Shown here: positions 9,774 through 18,754 of the stretch, one piece after another
Numbering within the stretch: position 1 is the stretch's first letter
Layout of the letters: each line of letters begins with the position of its first letter
From: Gammaproteobacteria bacterium
Lineage (GTDB): Bacteria > Pseudomonadota > Gammaproteobacteria > Nevskiales > Nevskiaceae
Length of the DNA stretch: 64,000 bases
Direction: 5' to 3'
NCBI GenBank assembly: GCA_026398815.1
Contig: JAPLSA010000017.1
Span: 248,001 to 312,000, forward strand
Translations under genes and position numbers: made by a program
Notes under the pieces: model-generated
The model's database searches: none
Told to the model about the DNA's origin: nothing
The model's input: the letters and a program-made list of their open reading frames with translations, nothing else

Positions 9774-10465
9774 GCCTGGAACTGGGCAAGGTGCTGGTCG
9801 TCGACGACGAGGCCGCGATCCGCCGGCTGCTGCGCAACACGCTGCAGGTCAACGACTACCGGGTATTCGAGGCCGGCACCGTCGCCGAAGCGCTGGCGCT
9901 GTCGGCCTCGCATCAGCCGGACGTGATCCTGCTGGATCTCGGCCTGCCCGACGGCGATGGCCTGAGCGTGATCGAAGCGGTACGCCAGCGTTCGGCGGTG
10001 CCGATCATCGTGCTGTCCAGCCGCACCGACGACAGCGGCAAGGTGCGGGCGCTCGATGCCGGTGCCGACGACTACGTGACCAAGCCGTTCAGCGTCGACG
10101 AACTGCTGGCCCGCATCCGCACCGCGCTGCGCCACCGCATGCAGCGCCAAGGCGCCCAGCCGCTGTTCGTACGCGGCGGCTTGAGCGTCGATCTGGTGCG
10201 CCGGCTGGTGCTGCGCGATGGCGTGGAAGTGCGGCTGTCGCCGAAGGAGTACGGCATCCTGCAGCAACTGGTGCTGCACGCCGGCCGCGTGCTGACCCAT
10301 CGCCACCTGCTGCGCGAGGTCTGGCAGCAGGATTCCGATGGCGATGTCGCCTACCTGCGGGTCTATATCCGGCAGCTGCGCGGCAAGCTGGAAGTGAACC
10401 CCGAACAGCCGAGCCTGATCGTCACCGAGCCGGGTGTCGGCTACCGGCTGCGCAGCGAGGCGTAG
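9770..10465 (+). CDS. kdpE: KdpE, OmpR-family response regulator
   Basis: This 231-aa regulator has an N-terminal receiver domain (VLVVDDEAAIRR; phosphorylated Asp56 in ILLDLGLPDGDGL; Lys in DDYVTKPF) and a C-terminal winged-helix DNA-binding domain (LSPKEYGILQQLVLHAGRVLTH). ATG 9770 overlaps the kdpD stop as ATGA, which fixes the start. It activates the kdp genes under K+ limitation. REP-type sequence follows rather than a classic terminator. Confidence 0.96.
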   Translation: MSLELGKVLVVDDEAAIRRLLRNTLQVNDYRVFEAGTVAEALALSASHQPDVILLDLGLPDGDGLSVIEAVRQRSAVPIIVLSSRTDDSGKVRALDAGADDYVTKPFSVDELLARIRTALRHRMQRQGAQPLFVRGGLSVDLVRRLVLRDGVEVRLSPKEYGILQQLVLHAGRVLTHRHLLREVWQQDSDGDVAYLRVYIRQLRGKLEVNPEQPSLIVTEPGVGYRLRSEA

Positions 10466-10496
10466 GGCGGATCACGACCCGCACTACCCGCTCCCC

Positions 10497-10530
10497 GAAT
10501 CCCGAATCTCGAATCTCGAATCTCGAATCT
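10497..10530. repeat. 7-bp tandem repeat (GAATCTC units)
   Basis: Five consecutive near-identical units of GAATCTC (the first is GAATCCC) lie in the 341-bp gap between kdpE and the lipoprotein gene. Short tandem units of this type often sit beside REP elements. No coding potential is seen. Confidence 0.75.
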
Positions 10531-10548
10531 AGGCACGCTCCACCCGCC

Positions 10549-10663
10549 GTCATTCCGGCGAAAGCCGGAATCCAGTGCGCGAAACGCAGCAGAAATGCGA
10601 CTTCGACTCCGCAAGCGCTCTGGGACTTCGCGACACCTGGACCCCGGCTTTCGCCGGGGTGAC
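10549..10663. repeat. REP/BIME-like element
   Basis: Two palindromes, TCCGGCGAAAGCCGGA near 10554-10569 and CCCCGGCTTTCGCCGGGG near 10642-10659, stand in opposite orientation about 60 bp apart. Both share the core and the flanking GTCATT/CCAG sequences of the kdpA-kdpB array, so they belong to the same dispersed family. Confidence 0.75.
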
Positions 10664-10760
10664 AGGCTATAGGGCGATCGGGCGACAGTCACTGGAGCGA
10701 GGGCGACGGGTGGTCAGGGACGGTCACGGCAAGCCGCTGACGCGGGAAACGGTTGCGCTG

Positions 10761-10808
10761 GGGCTGTGGACCCGGGCTGTCGCCGGGGTGACCGCCCGCA
10801 GGGCGGTC
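10761..10808. repeat. Single REP half-element with adjoining hairpin
   Basis: A diverged copy of the CCGGGCTGTCGCCGGGGTGAC half-site is followed by a perfect hairpin, GACCGCCC (10790-10797) with GGGCGGTC (10801-10808), that overlaps the stop codon of the leftward lipoprotein gene. There is no T-tract, so it may affect mRNA 3' ends rather than terminate transcription. Confidence 0.5.
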
Positions 10809-11232
10809 ACTTGATCTTCAGGGCTTCCGGGGAGGTCTGGTCGCAGCTGGGACCGCGCCGCACTTCGATGCCGGACACCTGGTCATCGCGCAGCACCACG
10901 GTCACCTGGTCGCGGTTCTGGCAGGCGAAGCTGACCGCGCCGGGGCGTTCGACGCAGAACAGCAAGTGATCGGCCTCGCGGGCCTTGCCGGCTTCGTCGA
11001 GGTATTCGCCGCTGCGCCGCGAGCAGCCGAAGCCCAGACCGGACAGCCGCGAGCTGGCTTCCGCTGCGCTCAGCCCGTAGGCGACGCGCTCGCGGATGGC
11101 GCTGCGCCGATCCGGGTCCGGCGTCTGGCTCAGCAGCTGGCAGCCGGCGCTGGCCAGCAGCAGGCCGGCCACGCCGAGACGACCGACAAGCGCAAGGACC
11201 GGGCACCGGCGCGGCTGGGACATGGCGGTCAT
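10807..11232 (-). CDS. Putative lipoprotein of unknown function
   Basis: The 141-aa protein starts with a hydrophobic signal ending in a lipobox-like ASAGC (an alternative ATG lies three codons in). Its mature part has three further Cys (GFGCSRR, LLFCVE, FACQNRD) and may carry disulphides. Its ATG overlaps the holC stop as ATGA, so it is translationally coupled to holC. I recognise no domain. Confidence 0.65.
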   Translation of the reverse strand: MTAMSQPRRCPVLALVGRLGVAGLLLASAGCQLLSQTPDPDRRSAIRERVAYGLSAAEASSRLSGLGFGCSRRSGEYLDEAGKAREADHLLFCVERPGAVSFACQNRDQVTVVLRDDQVSGIEVRRGPSCDQTSPEALKIK

Positions 11233-11672
11233 CCGTTCAGGTTGTGGGTGGCCAGTTCGTAGCCGCGGTCGCGGTAGAACTTGTAGCGGTCGCGCGAGCC
11301 CTGGCGGGCGGCGGGGTTGGCATCGACGATTTCCAGCACCCGTTCGAAGCGGCTGAAGAACGGCGGAATGTCGAGGCCGAGGTTGATCATCACGCCGTCG
11401 TAGGCGGCGGGCGGTTCATCGCGGCCGATCAGCACGGCCGGCAACGGTTCGTCCGGCGCCTTGCCGGCCTGGCGTTCGTGGGCGATGAAGCTGCCCTGGC
11501 GGAAGGTCCACAAGGTGCCGTCGAGTTCGGCGGCGGTGCTGTCGTCCGGCACGTAGACGAACACCCGCTTGCCGGTGGCGATGGCCTTGTCGCACAGCTT
11601 GCAGGCGGTCATCACATGGCTGGTGACGGCTGCGAAGGCATCGCCAAGGATGTAGAAATCGATGCGGGTCAC
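11229..11672 (-). CDS. holC: HolC, DNA polymerase III chi subunit
   Basis: The 147-aa protein matches the chi family: start TRIDFYILGD, then ACKLCDKAIATGKRVFVYV, LDGTLWTFRQGSFIAHE and a late FERVLEIVD. Chi links the clamp loader to single-strand-binding protein. I chose GTG 11672 because homologues begin at this motif; the frame upstream is open but lacks family sequence. The conserved pairing with pepA is not kept here. Confidence 0.85.
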   Translation of the reverse strand: MTRIDFYILGDAFAAVTSHVMTACKLCDKAIATGKRVFVYVPDDSTAAELDGTLWTFRQGSFIAHERQAGKAPDEPLPAVLIGRDEPPAAYDGVMINLGLDIPPFFSRFERVLEIVDANPAARQGSRDRYKFYRDRGYELATHNLNG

Positions 11673-11722
11673 GGCGTACGGCGCGGCTGGACGAGGCGTG
11701 AAGCATAGCCCGCCGCGCCGAC

Positions 11723-11753
11723 AAAAAAGGGCGACCCGAAGTGCGGGTCGCCC
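11723..11753 (-). terminator. Rho-independent terminator after the OmpA gene
   Basis: On the minus strand GGGCGACCCG (11753-11744) pairs with CGGGTCGCCC (11738-11729) around a 5-nt loop, followed by six Ts (A-run at 11723-11728 on the plus strand). It lies 70 bp past the OmpA stop and just before holC, so it should end the OmpA transcript. Confidence 0.88.
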
Positions 11754-11824
11754 AATCGCTGCCTGCCTCGTCAGGCACTGCGCGGATGCTTGGTCCGCGC
11801 AGCGCCGGGTCCTGCAGTCCCGCC

Positions 11825-13249
11825 TCAGTTGACGACGCGCATCTCGACGCGACGGTTGTCGGCACGGCCGGTCTCGTCGTCGTTGGACGCCACCGGGTTG
11901 GCTTCGCCATAGCCCTTGGCGGTCAGCGCGCCAGCGGTCACACCCTTGCCGATCAGGTAGCTGCGCACCGCGTTGGCGCGCGCTTCCGACAGCTTCTGGT
12001 TGGCCGCGTCCGAGCCGATCGAGTCGGTGTAGCCGCCGATCTCGATGGTGAATCCCGGCGAGTCGATGATGGTCTTGGCGACCGTGTCGAGCACCGTCTT
12101 CGAGTCGTTGGTCAGCACCGCCTTGTTGAACGCGAAGTGCACGTTCTTCAGCACCAGCGACTGGTTGACCGCGCAGCCGTTGGCGGTGACCTTCGCGCCC
12201 GGCGGGGTGTTCGGGCACTGGTCGATGCCGTCGGCCACGCCGTCACCGTCGGTGTCGGCAATCGCCGGCTTCGGCGCTTCGATGGTGCAGCCCTTGGCGT
12301 CGACGTTGGTGCCCGGCGGCGTGTTCGGGCACTGGTCGGCGTAGTCCGGCACGCGGTCGCCGTCGCTGTCGATCGGGCAGCCCTTGGCGTCGACGGTGGC
12401 GCCGGCCGGCGTGTTCGGGCAGGCGTCGAGCTTGTCGTTGATGCCGTCGTTGTCGCTGTCGACCGGGCAGCCCTTGCCGTCAACCGGGGTGCCGGCCGGC
12501 GTGTTCGGGCAGCTGTCGCGCTTGTCCGGCACGCCGTCGCCGTCGAAGTCGGCCGGCTTGGACTCGGCCAGCACGTAGCGCACGGACATCATCGCCGACT
12601 GGCCGTTGTAGCCGGTCTCCACGACATCGCCGGAGCCGCGCGGGCTGGCGTCGAACTGGCCCTTCTCGGTGCCCATGTAGCGGTAGTCGAGCGAGGCGGT
12701 CAGGCGCTGCGTCAGGTCGAAGCCGATACCGGCGCCGCCCTGGTAGGCGAACACGGTGTCGTGGTCGTTGACCAGTTCGGCTCCGTTGGAACCGACGTTC
12801 TCCAGCCACAGCTGGGAAACACCGCCGCCGACGCCGATGTACGGGTGCACGGTCTTGAAGAAGCCGCTCTCGCTCTTGATGTCGTACCACAGGTTGGCGA
12901 AGGCGCTGCGGGCGTCCTTGCGGCCATCGCCCTCATCGCGGAAGCCGGGCCCGAACAGCGTCTTGTAGCGGTCCTGACGGTAGACCAGTTCCAGTTCCGG
13001 ACGCAGGCCGTTGGCGAACGAGTAGCCGGTGGTGACACCGCCGAGGAAGCCGGTGTCGTATTTCGACTGGAACTCGGACTGGGTGCCGAGCAGGCCGCCG
13101 CCGATGGTCTTGTCGTTCGACTGGCGCTGCTTGTTGGCACCGGCCTCAAGGCCCAGGTACCAGCCGTCGCCGGCCATGGCGGTACCGGCGACCCCGGCAA
13201 GGAACATCGTGGTGACGGAAACGCACAGGCGGCGGGTGTGAATGCGCAT
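11825..13249 (-). CDS. OmpA-family outer-membrane protein with TSP3 repeats
   Basis: This 474-aa product has a signal peptide ending near TAMA, an eight-strand-type beta-barrel (about residues 27-235), four thrombospondin type 3 calcium-binding repeats (D-x-D-x-D-G, CPNTPAGT; about 240-335) and a C-terminal OmpA peptidoglycan-binding domain (GYTDSIGSD, LSEARANAVRSYL, NRRVEMRV). It ties the outer membrane to the cell wall, like OprF. AAGGAG precedes the ATG. A terminator stands on each side, so it is transcribed alone. Confidence 0.92.
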   Translation of the reverse strand: MRIHTRRLCVSVTTMFLAGVAGTAMAGDGWYLGLEAGANKQRQSNDKTIGGGLLGTQSEFQSKYDTGFLGGVTTGYSFANGLRPELELVYRQDRYKTLFGPGFRDEGDGRKDARSAFANLWYDIKSESGFFKTVHPYIGVGGGVSQLWLENVGSNGAELVNDHDTVFAYQGGAGIGFDLTQRLTASLDYRYMGTEKGQFDASPRGSGDVVETGYNGQSAMMSVRYVLAESKPADFDGDGVPDKRDSCPNTPAGTPVDGKGCPVDSDNDGINDKLDACPNTPAGATVDAKGCPIDSDGDRVPDYADQCPNTPPGTNVDAKGCTIEAPKPAIADTDGDGVADGIDQCPNTPPGAKVTANGCAVNQSLVLKNVHFAFNKAVLTNDSKTVLDTVAKTIIDSPGFTIEIGGYTDSIGSDAANQKLSEARANAVRSYLIGKGVTAGALTAKGYGEANPVASNDDETGRADNRRVEMRVVN

Positions 13250-13329
13250 GACAGCTCCTTGCCTTGTTTCAGGCGATGGGATTTTTGGTGGTTTTTGATG
13301 CGGATGACCGGGAATCGGAGCGATCCCGG

Positions 13330-13366
13330 AAAACGGCAGCGCGAGTCGGGGGGGCCCGCGCTGCCG
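13330..13366 (-). terminator. Terminator between csbD-like gene and OmpA gene
   Basis: On the minus strand CGGCAGCGCG pairs with CGCGCTGCCG (13366-13357 and 13343-13334) with a C-rich loop and a TTTT tail (13333-13330). It follows the CsbD-like gene by about 60 bp. Confidence 0.65.
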
Positions 13367-13427
13367 CCTGCTACCGGCCTGCCCGTTCGATGCGGGCGCG
13401 GCCTTGCTTCATCGGATCAGGAAGCGC

Positions 13428-13622
13428 TCAAGCGTCTTCCAGTTCCTTGATCTGCTGCTCGGCCTTTTCCTTGGTCAGGCCGTACTTCTCCTGCAGCTTG
13501 CCGACCAGCACGTCGCGCTTGCCTTCGATCAGCTTCAGGTCGTCGTCGGTCAGCTCGCCCCACTTGGCCTTGATCCGGCCGCTGAGCTGCTTGAGCTTGC
13601 CCTTGATGATGTCTTCGTTCAT
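13428..13622 (-). CDS. CsbD-family stress protein
   Basis: The 64-aa hydrophilic, helical protein begins MNEDIIKGKLKQLSG, then KAKWGELTDDDLKLIEG and KYGLTKEKAEQQI, the diagnostic CsbD sequence. Family members are abundant general-stress proteins of unknown biochemical role. ACAGGAGA gives a good ribosome site. It lies between the BON lipoprotein and OmpA genes, all leftward, in what looks like a stress-linked cluster. Confidence 0.92.
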   Translation of the reverse strand: MNEDIIKGKLKQLSGRIKAKWGELTDDDLKLIEGKRDVLVGKLQEKYGLTKEKAEQQIKELEDA

Positions 13623-13694
13623 GTCGATGTCTCCTGTCGATGTTGCGGGGGATACGTCTGCTTCTTGAGTGGCGTGTCCGAGGTCAGCGCCCGA

Positions 13695-14336
13695 TCACGA
13701 GCGGCTGCCGACCTTCAGGTCTTCGGCGTCGACCTTTTTCACGCCCTCGGTGCGGGTGGCGATCGAGATCGCCTTCTCGCGCTCGGCGCCGCTGGCGACC
13801 TTGCCGCTCAGGGTCACGCGACCATCGGAGGTGGTGACGTTGATGGCCGTGCCCTTGGTCGTTTCATCGGCGATCAGTGCGGCCTTGAGCTTGGTGGTGA
13901 TCACGGTGTCGGTGATCGCCTCGCCGGCGCGGTCGGCGGCCTTGTCGGCATCCTTGACGAAGGTGTCGAGCGCGGTCGGCGCGGTGATCTGGTTGTCGAC
14001 GCCCTTCACGCCTTCGACGGTGCGGGCCAGTTCCTCGGCGGCTTCTTTGGCGGCGCCGGCCTTGGCGCTGCCGGCCAGCGTCACCACGCCGTTGTTGGTT
14101 TCAACCGAGATGTCCGAGCCTTCGATGCGGGCATCGCTGGCCAGACGGCCCTTCAGCTTCGCGGTGATGCCGGTATCGTCCAGCGCGGCACCCAGCGTGG
14201 CGCTGTCCTTCGGCGCGTTGGCGGCGGCGCCGTCCGACATCTGGCCATCGGGCACCGACGGCTTGCAGGCGGCCAGACCGAAGCTGGCGATCAGGGTGGC
14301 GGCGATCAGGGTGCGGTTGAGCGGATGAATGTTCAT
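13695..14336 (-). CDS. BON-domain lipoprotein (OsmY-like)
   Basis: The product of 213 aa has a signal peptide with lipobox GLAAC, then two BON domains (about residues 48-110 and 135-205; note GVVTLAGSAKAG and GRVTLSGKVASG with KGVDNQI and KKVDAEDL). BON domains bind phospholipid membranes; OsmY-like proteins protect the envelope under osmotic stress. AGAGGAC lies ahead of the ATG. It may be co-transcribed with the DUF1328 gene 60 bp upstream. Confidence 0.88.
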   Translation of the reverse strand: MNIHPLNRTLIAATLIASFGLAACKPSVPDGQMSDGAAANAPKDSATLGAALDDTGITAKLKGRLASDARIEGSDISVETNNGVVTLAGSAKAGAAKEAAEELARTVEGVKGVDNQITAPTALDTFVKDADKAADRAGEAITDTVITTKLKAALIADETTKGTAINVTTSDGRVTLSGKVASGAEREKAISIATRTEGVKKVDAEDLKVGSRS

Positions 14337-14396
14337 GTTGTGTCCTCTTTTTTGGTTTGGCGTTTCAGCAGACAGTGGGGAGTAGGCGTGGCGCGA

Positions 14397-14561
14397 TCAG
14401 GGCTTGACCCGGCGGCCGAAGATCAGCGACAGCACGGCCAGCACCAGGAACACCAGGAACAGCAGCTTGGCGATGCCGACGGCCGTACCGGCGATGCCGG
14501 AGAAGCCGAGCAGCGCCGCGATCAGCGCGATGACGAAAAAAACAACGGCGTAATGGAGCAT
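14397..14561 (-). CDS. DUF1328 (YtjA-type) small membrane protein
   Basis: The 54-aa protein [20 protein letters not shown] followed by [14 protein letters not shown] has two membrane helices and the strongly conserved DUF1328 pattern. These proteins are often induced in envelope or general stress; their activity is unknown. AGAGGT lies 7-10 nt before the ATG. It is the first gene of the leftward stress cluster and is nearest to the sigma-54-like promoter. Confidence 0.9.
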   Translation of the reverse strand: MLHYAVVFFVIALIAALLGFSGIAGTAVGIAKLLFLVFLVLAVLSLIFGRRVKP

Positions 14562-14674
14562 GAGGTGACCTCTTTCTTGTATTGAGTCGTTTGCAGACAG
14601 GTTTTGCGTGGGATCGCCCATGCAGTCCGGCGATCCCGGCACACCGCCCATCGGCGTGCCGTACCCGTACTATT

Positions 14675-14690
14675 CCAAGGCCCGTGCCAA
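14675..14690 (-). promoter_or_regulatory. Candidate sigma-54 promoter for the DUF1328-BON-CsbD cluster
   Basis: Read leftward, TTGGCACGGGCCTTGG matches the sigma-54 -24/-12 consensus TGGCACG-N4-TTGC except that the final C is G. It would start RNA near 14663, about 100 nt before the DUF1328 ATG. A gene for a sigma-54 activator is divergent, 175 bp away. The -12 mismatch lowers certainty. Confidence 0.5.
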
Positions 14691-14704
14691 CTATTTTTCT
14701 TAAT

Positions 14705-14724
14705 ATTTTCAATATCTTGAAAAT
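14705..14724. promoter_or_regulatory. Inverted repeat, possible activator site
   Basis: ATTTTCAA (14705-14712) and TTGAAAAT (14717-14724) form a perfect 8-bp dyad with a 4-nt centre, in an AT-rich patch unlike its surroundings. It lies between the sigma-54-like promoter and the activator gene, close to where an enhancer-binding protein might bind or autoregulate. It could also be a plain AT-rich promoter region. Confidence 0.45.
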
Positions 14725-14864
14725 TTTTATCCGGTTAAACGGACGGCAATCTGCACGATCGACCCTTGCGCGTCGTGCAAAATGCAAGGCGACATCCGGC
14801 TCGGGAATGAACGGCGCTTCGGGTGGTCCGACATCCACAGGCACCGACACGGAGAACTGTCACC

Positions 14865-16226
<1,362 letters not shown>

Positions 16227-16334
16227 GCTTAAAAACCCGCCTGATCAGGCACTTGCCGGATCAAGCTCGACATTGTCTGCGGATCGCGTGGCGGCCTCTC
16301 TCCGGTCTCCGACGCGTCAGCCATCCACCTTAAC

Positions 16335-16371
16335 GCTATCGCAAAAAAGCGTTTCCGATCATCGCGATAGC
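16335..16371. promoter_or_regulatory. Inverted repeat before the histidine kinase
   Basis: GCTATCGC (16335-16342) and GCGATAGC (16364-16371) face each other 21 nt apart, with a second short dyad (AACGCT/AGCGTT) inside. It lies 16 bp upstream of the kinase start in the 160-bp gap after the regulator gene. It could be an operator or an mRNA hairpin. Confidence 0.35.
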
Positions 16372-16386
16372 CGAACTTCCTCGACC

Positions 16387-17799
16387 ATGAAAATCCTTCA
16401 CCGCCTGCTGCTCACCTACGCCGCGCTGATCGTGCTGGCGTTCATCGCCGGCGCCTTGCTGGCACTGGCCTGGGATCGCTTCGAACGTGCGCCCTGGTAC
16501 CAGATCGGCCTGCTCGGCATCGCCGGTTCGGCGATCGGCGTCTTCGGCCTGCGCTTCGCGATCGCCCAGGCGCAGTACCTGAGCACGCCGCTGCAACGCA
16601 TCGCCGGCGCCGCGCGGACCATCGCCGACGGCGAGTTCGACGTGAAAATCGAGGCCTCGCGGTTGGTCGAGGCCAACATCATGGCGACCAACTTCAACGC
16701 CATGGCGGCGGCACTGAAGGTCTACAAGTCGACCTCGATCGACCGCCTGCTGGCCGAACAGCGCCGCAACGACGTGGTGCTCGGCTCGATCGACGACGGC
16801 CTGATCATCGTCGACGAGCAGGCGCGCATCGAACGCCTGAACCCGATCGCCGCCCGCCAGCTCGGCACCACGGTGGATCTGGCGATCGGCCGCACGCTCG
16901 ACGAGCTGCTCGGCGGCGAACGCTTCAACCAGCGGATCATCGACGACATCGCCAGCCAGTCGCTGTCGCAGGATGACGAGCCGGATCTGGTGATCGGCGA
17001 AGGCGTGATGCAGCGCAAGCTGGCGATGGCGCTGACGCCGTTCACCGACGAGTCCCGGCCGGGGCTGGTGATGCTGCTGCGCGATGTCACCGAGGAGCGC
17101 GAGCAAGAGCAGCTGCAGACCGATTTCGTGCTGCGCGCCTCGCACGAGCTGCGCACGCCGGTCACCGGCCTGAAGATGGCGATGGACCTGCTGGCCGAAC
17201 GCGCCCGCTTCGCGCCCGACAGCCGCGAGGCCGACCTGTTCGAGACCGTGCACACCGAAACCCACCGGCTGGCCGACCTGGTCGCCGACCTGCTCGACGT
17301 CTCGCGCCTGAGCCATGCCGACACGCCGCTGAAACTGGAGCCGGTGCAGCTGGCCCAGCTGGCCGGCGACGCCCAGGCGCGCTTCGAGCCGATGGCGCTG
17401 GAGCGCAAGCTGTCGATCAGCTGCGCCGTCGCCCCCAACCTGCCGGACCTGCAGCTCGACGCCGGCCAGTTCTCCCGCGTGCTCGACAACCTGATCGGCA
17501 ACGCCATCCGCCATACGCCGTCCGGCGGCGAAGTCGGCATCACCGTGGTCGCCGGCTCCGACGCCATCCGCATCGAGGTGCGCGACAGCGGCGAAGGCCT
17601 GACCCGCCGCCAGCTGGCGCGGATCTTCGACCCCTTCGTGCAGTTCGGCCGCAACACCGGCGGCGCCGGCCTCGGCCTGACCCTGTCGCGCGAAATCGTC
17701 GAACGGCACGGCGGCAAGATCGAGGTCGCCTCGCAGCGCGGTCAGGGCGCGCGGTTCACCGTGAGCCTGCCGTGGCCAAGCGAGGTGCTGGTGGGCTGA
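16387..17799 (+). CDS. Membrane sensor histidine kinase
   Basis: The 470-aa product has two N-terminal membrane helices (about 9-32 and 40-62) with almost no periplasmic loop, a HAMP segment, a PAS domain (about 120-230), HisKA (ASHELRTPVTGLKM, His about 253) and HATPase (DNLIGNAIRHTPSG, RDSGEGLTRRQ, GGAGLGLTLSREI). It probably phosphorylates the adjacent NtrC-type regulator. The tiny sensor loop suggests it reads membrane or cytoplasmic signals. No strong ribosome site precedes ATG 16387, and the frame is open upstream to 16273. Confidence 0.88.
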   Translation: MKILHRLLLTYAALIVLAFIAGALLALAWDRFERAPWYQIGLLGIAGSAIGVFGLRFAIAQAQYLSTPLQRIAGAARTIADGEFDVKIEASRLVEANIMATNFNAMAAALKVYKSTSIDRLLAEQRRNDVVLGSIDDGLIIVDEQARIERLNPIAARQLGTTVDLAIGRTLDELLGGERFNQRIIDDIASQSLSQDDEPDLVIGEGVMQRKLAMALTPFTDESRPGLVMLLRDVTEEREQEQLQTDFVLRASHELRTPVTGLKMAMDLLAERARFAPDSREADLFETVHTETHRLADLVADLLDVSRLSHADTPLKLEPVQLAQLAGDAQARFEPMALERKLSISCAVAPNLPDLQLDAGQFSRVLDNLIGNAIRHTPSGGEVGITVVAGSDAIRIEVRDSGEGLTRRQLARIFDPFVQFGRNTGGAGLGLTLSREIVERHGGKIEVASQRGQGARFTVSLPWPSEVLVG

Positions 17800-17813
17800 T
17801 GAGGCCGCAGCAG

Positions 17814-17898
17814 TAGCCCGGATAGCGCGCAGCGAAATCCGGGACCTGCTTCATTCGGTACAGCGCTGCAACGGATTTCGCGTTGCTCTATCCGGGCC
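17814..17898. repeat. TAGCCCGGAT-type repeat element
   Basis: TAGCCCGGATAGCGCGCAGC near 17814 and its partial inverted copy ending CTCTATCCGGGCC near 17896 flank about 40 bp. This resembles the widespread intergenic CCCGGAT...ATCCGGG repeats of proteobacteria and is a different family from the kdp-type REP. It separates the kinase gene from the GC-poor cyclase-like gene. Confidence 0.6.
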
Positions 17899-17906
17899 AA
17901 GCTGGC

Positions 17907-18614
17907 TCATCGATACGCCCGCTTGAGAAGTACTTCATGCAGTGCCTGGGAGGGAAGCGGACCGTGAAAGAGAGACGGGTCCAAGTTCTCTTTCTGCAAA
18001 ACATACAAGTAACTGCGAAAAAGAAGCGTGTTGTTCAGCTGCTCCCCCACATCCCATGCAATCGCCTCGCCGTCCTTTACGGCATTGCTTTTCATAGCCA
18101 ATGCAATCAACTCGGTCGCATCAGGGATGTCCCACGAAACAACCGGTTGCCCCTGCATTAGGCCGCTTTTCATAGGCGGGAGATAGCAAACCAATCGATT
18201 CGCACCCCACAACTCGACGGCGTGCGGAAGCTTACCTTGACAAGCAATTCCGACCCAGTTCTGTCGACTTTCCAGTTTGTGCGCATCGATGATTGCCCGG
18301 CCGTAACTTACCCTGCCCCAAGTAAACGTCCCATGGGCGATACCGCCTCTCACCATAAACGAGTTAGTCAACCCTTCTGAAAGAAGTAAACGGCTGAGAT
18401 TGATCAGCGCGTTTGCTCCTTCGACAGTAGATGGCACTGCGGCGAACACCGTGTCAGAGAAAAGGGAAAATTTATCCACGCCGCTTTTTTTCGTCGCAGC
18501 TTCTACGAGCTCCACCCACTGGCTCATACGAGCATCAAATTCTGTGTGCGATGAATTGGCGAGCATTGCGGAGAAACCTAAAACGTCCGCGACCAAAAAA
18601 TATCCTGTCTCCAT
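17907..18614 (-). CDS. Class III nucleotidyl cyclase-like protein (orphan)
   Basis: The 235-aa product shows a cyclase-fold pattern: FLVADVLGFSAM (metal-type Asp10), KFSLFSDTVFAAV (Asp54), VRGGIAHG and YGRAIIDAHKLES. Both metal Asp are kept, but the usual Asn/Arg pair of the VNxAaR motif reads Ile/Lys and the adenine-selecting Lys is absent. The substrate may therefore not be ATP, or the enzyme may be inactive. Stand-alone small cyclases of this sort occur in Pycsar-type defence, but no effector gene is adjacent. Base composition is clearly GC-poorer than its neighbours. GAGGT precedes the ATG. Confidence 0.55.
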   Translation of the reverse strand: METGYFLVADVLGFSAMLANSSHTEFDARMSQWVELVEAATKKSGVDKFSLFSDTVFAAVPSTVEGANALINLSRLLLSEGLTNSFMVRGGIAHGTFTWGRVSYGRAIIDAHKLESRQNWVGIACQGKLPHAVELWGANRLVCYLPPMKSGLMQGQPVVSWDIPDATELIALAMKSNAVKDGEAIAWDVGEQLNNTLLFRSYLYVLQKENLDPSLFHGPLPSQALHEVLLKRAYR

Positions 18615-18634
18615 TTAATGACCTCAGCACCTCA

Positions 18635-18754
18635 CTATTCGATAGAAGCAAAGCCATGTTCAGCAAGCAGCATCGCGAAATCTTTGGGCACTTCTGCTCC
18701 GGGTAGACCAAGTCCAGAATCTAGCGGGGCGGCACTTTGGCTACGCTTGCTCAA
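18635..18754 (-). other. Possible short coding remnant upstream of the cyclase-like gene
   Basis: On the minus strand an open stretch from 18754 (TTG, overlapping the pepA stop) to TAG at 18635 encodes up to 39 residues with a protein-like end, VPKDFAMLLAEHGFASIE. It ends 20 bp before the cyclase-like start. It has no good start and could be a leader peptide, a gene remnant, or chance. Confidence 0.25.

Noticed and set aside
11229-12218. Long 329-aa form of HolC
   Set aside because: The part upstream of 11672 is the shadow of the OmpA gene and the terminator; HolC family sequence begins at GTG 11672.
17907-18614. Complete Pycsar defence system
   Set aside because: Only a cyclase-like gene is visible. 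No TIR, membrane-effector or nucleotide-binding partner gene lies next to it, and key residues differ.
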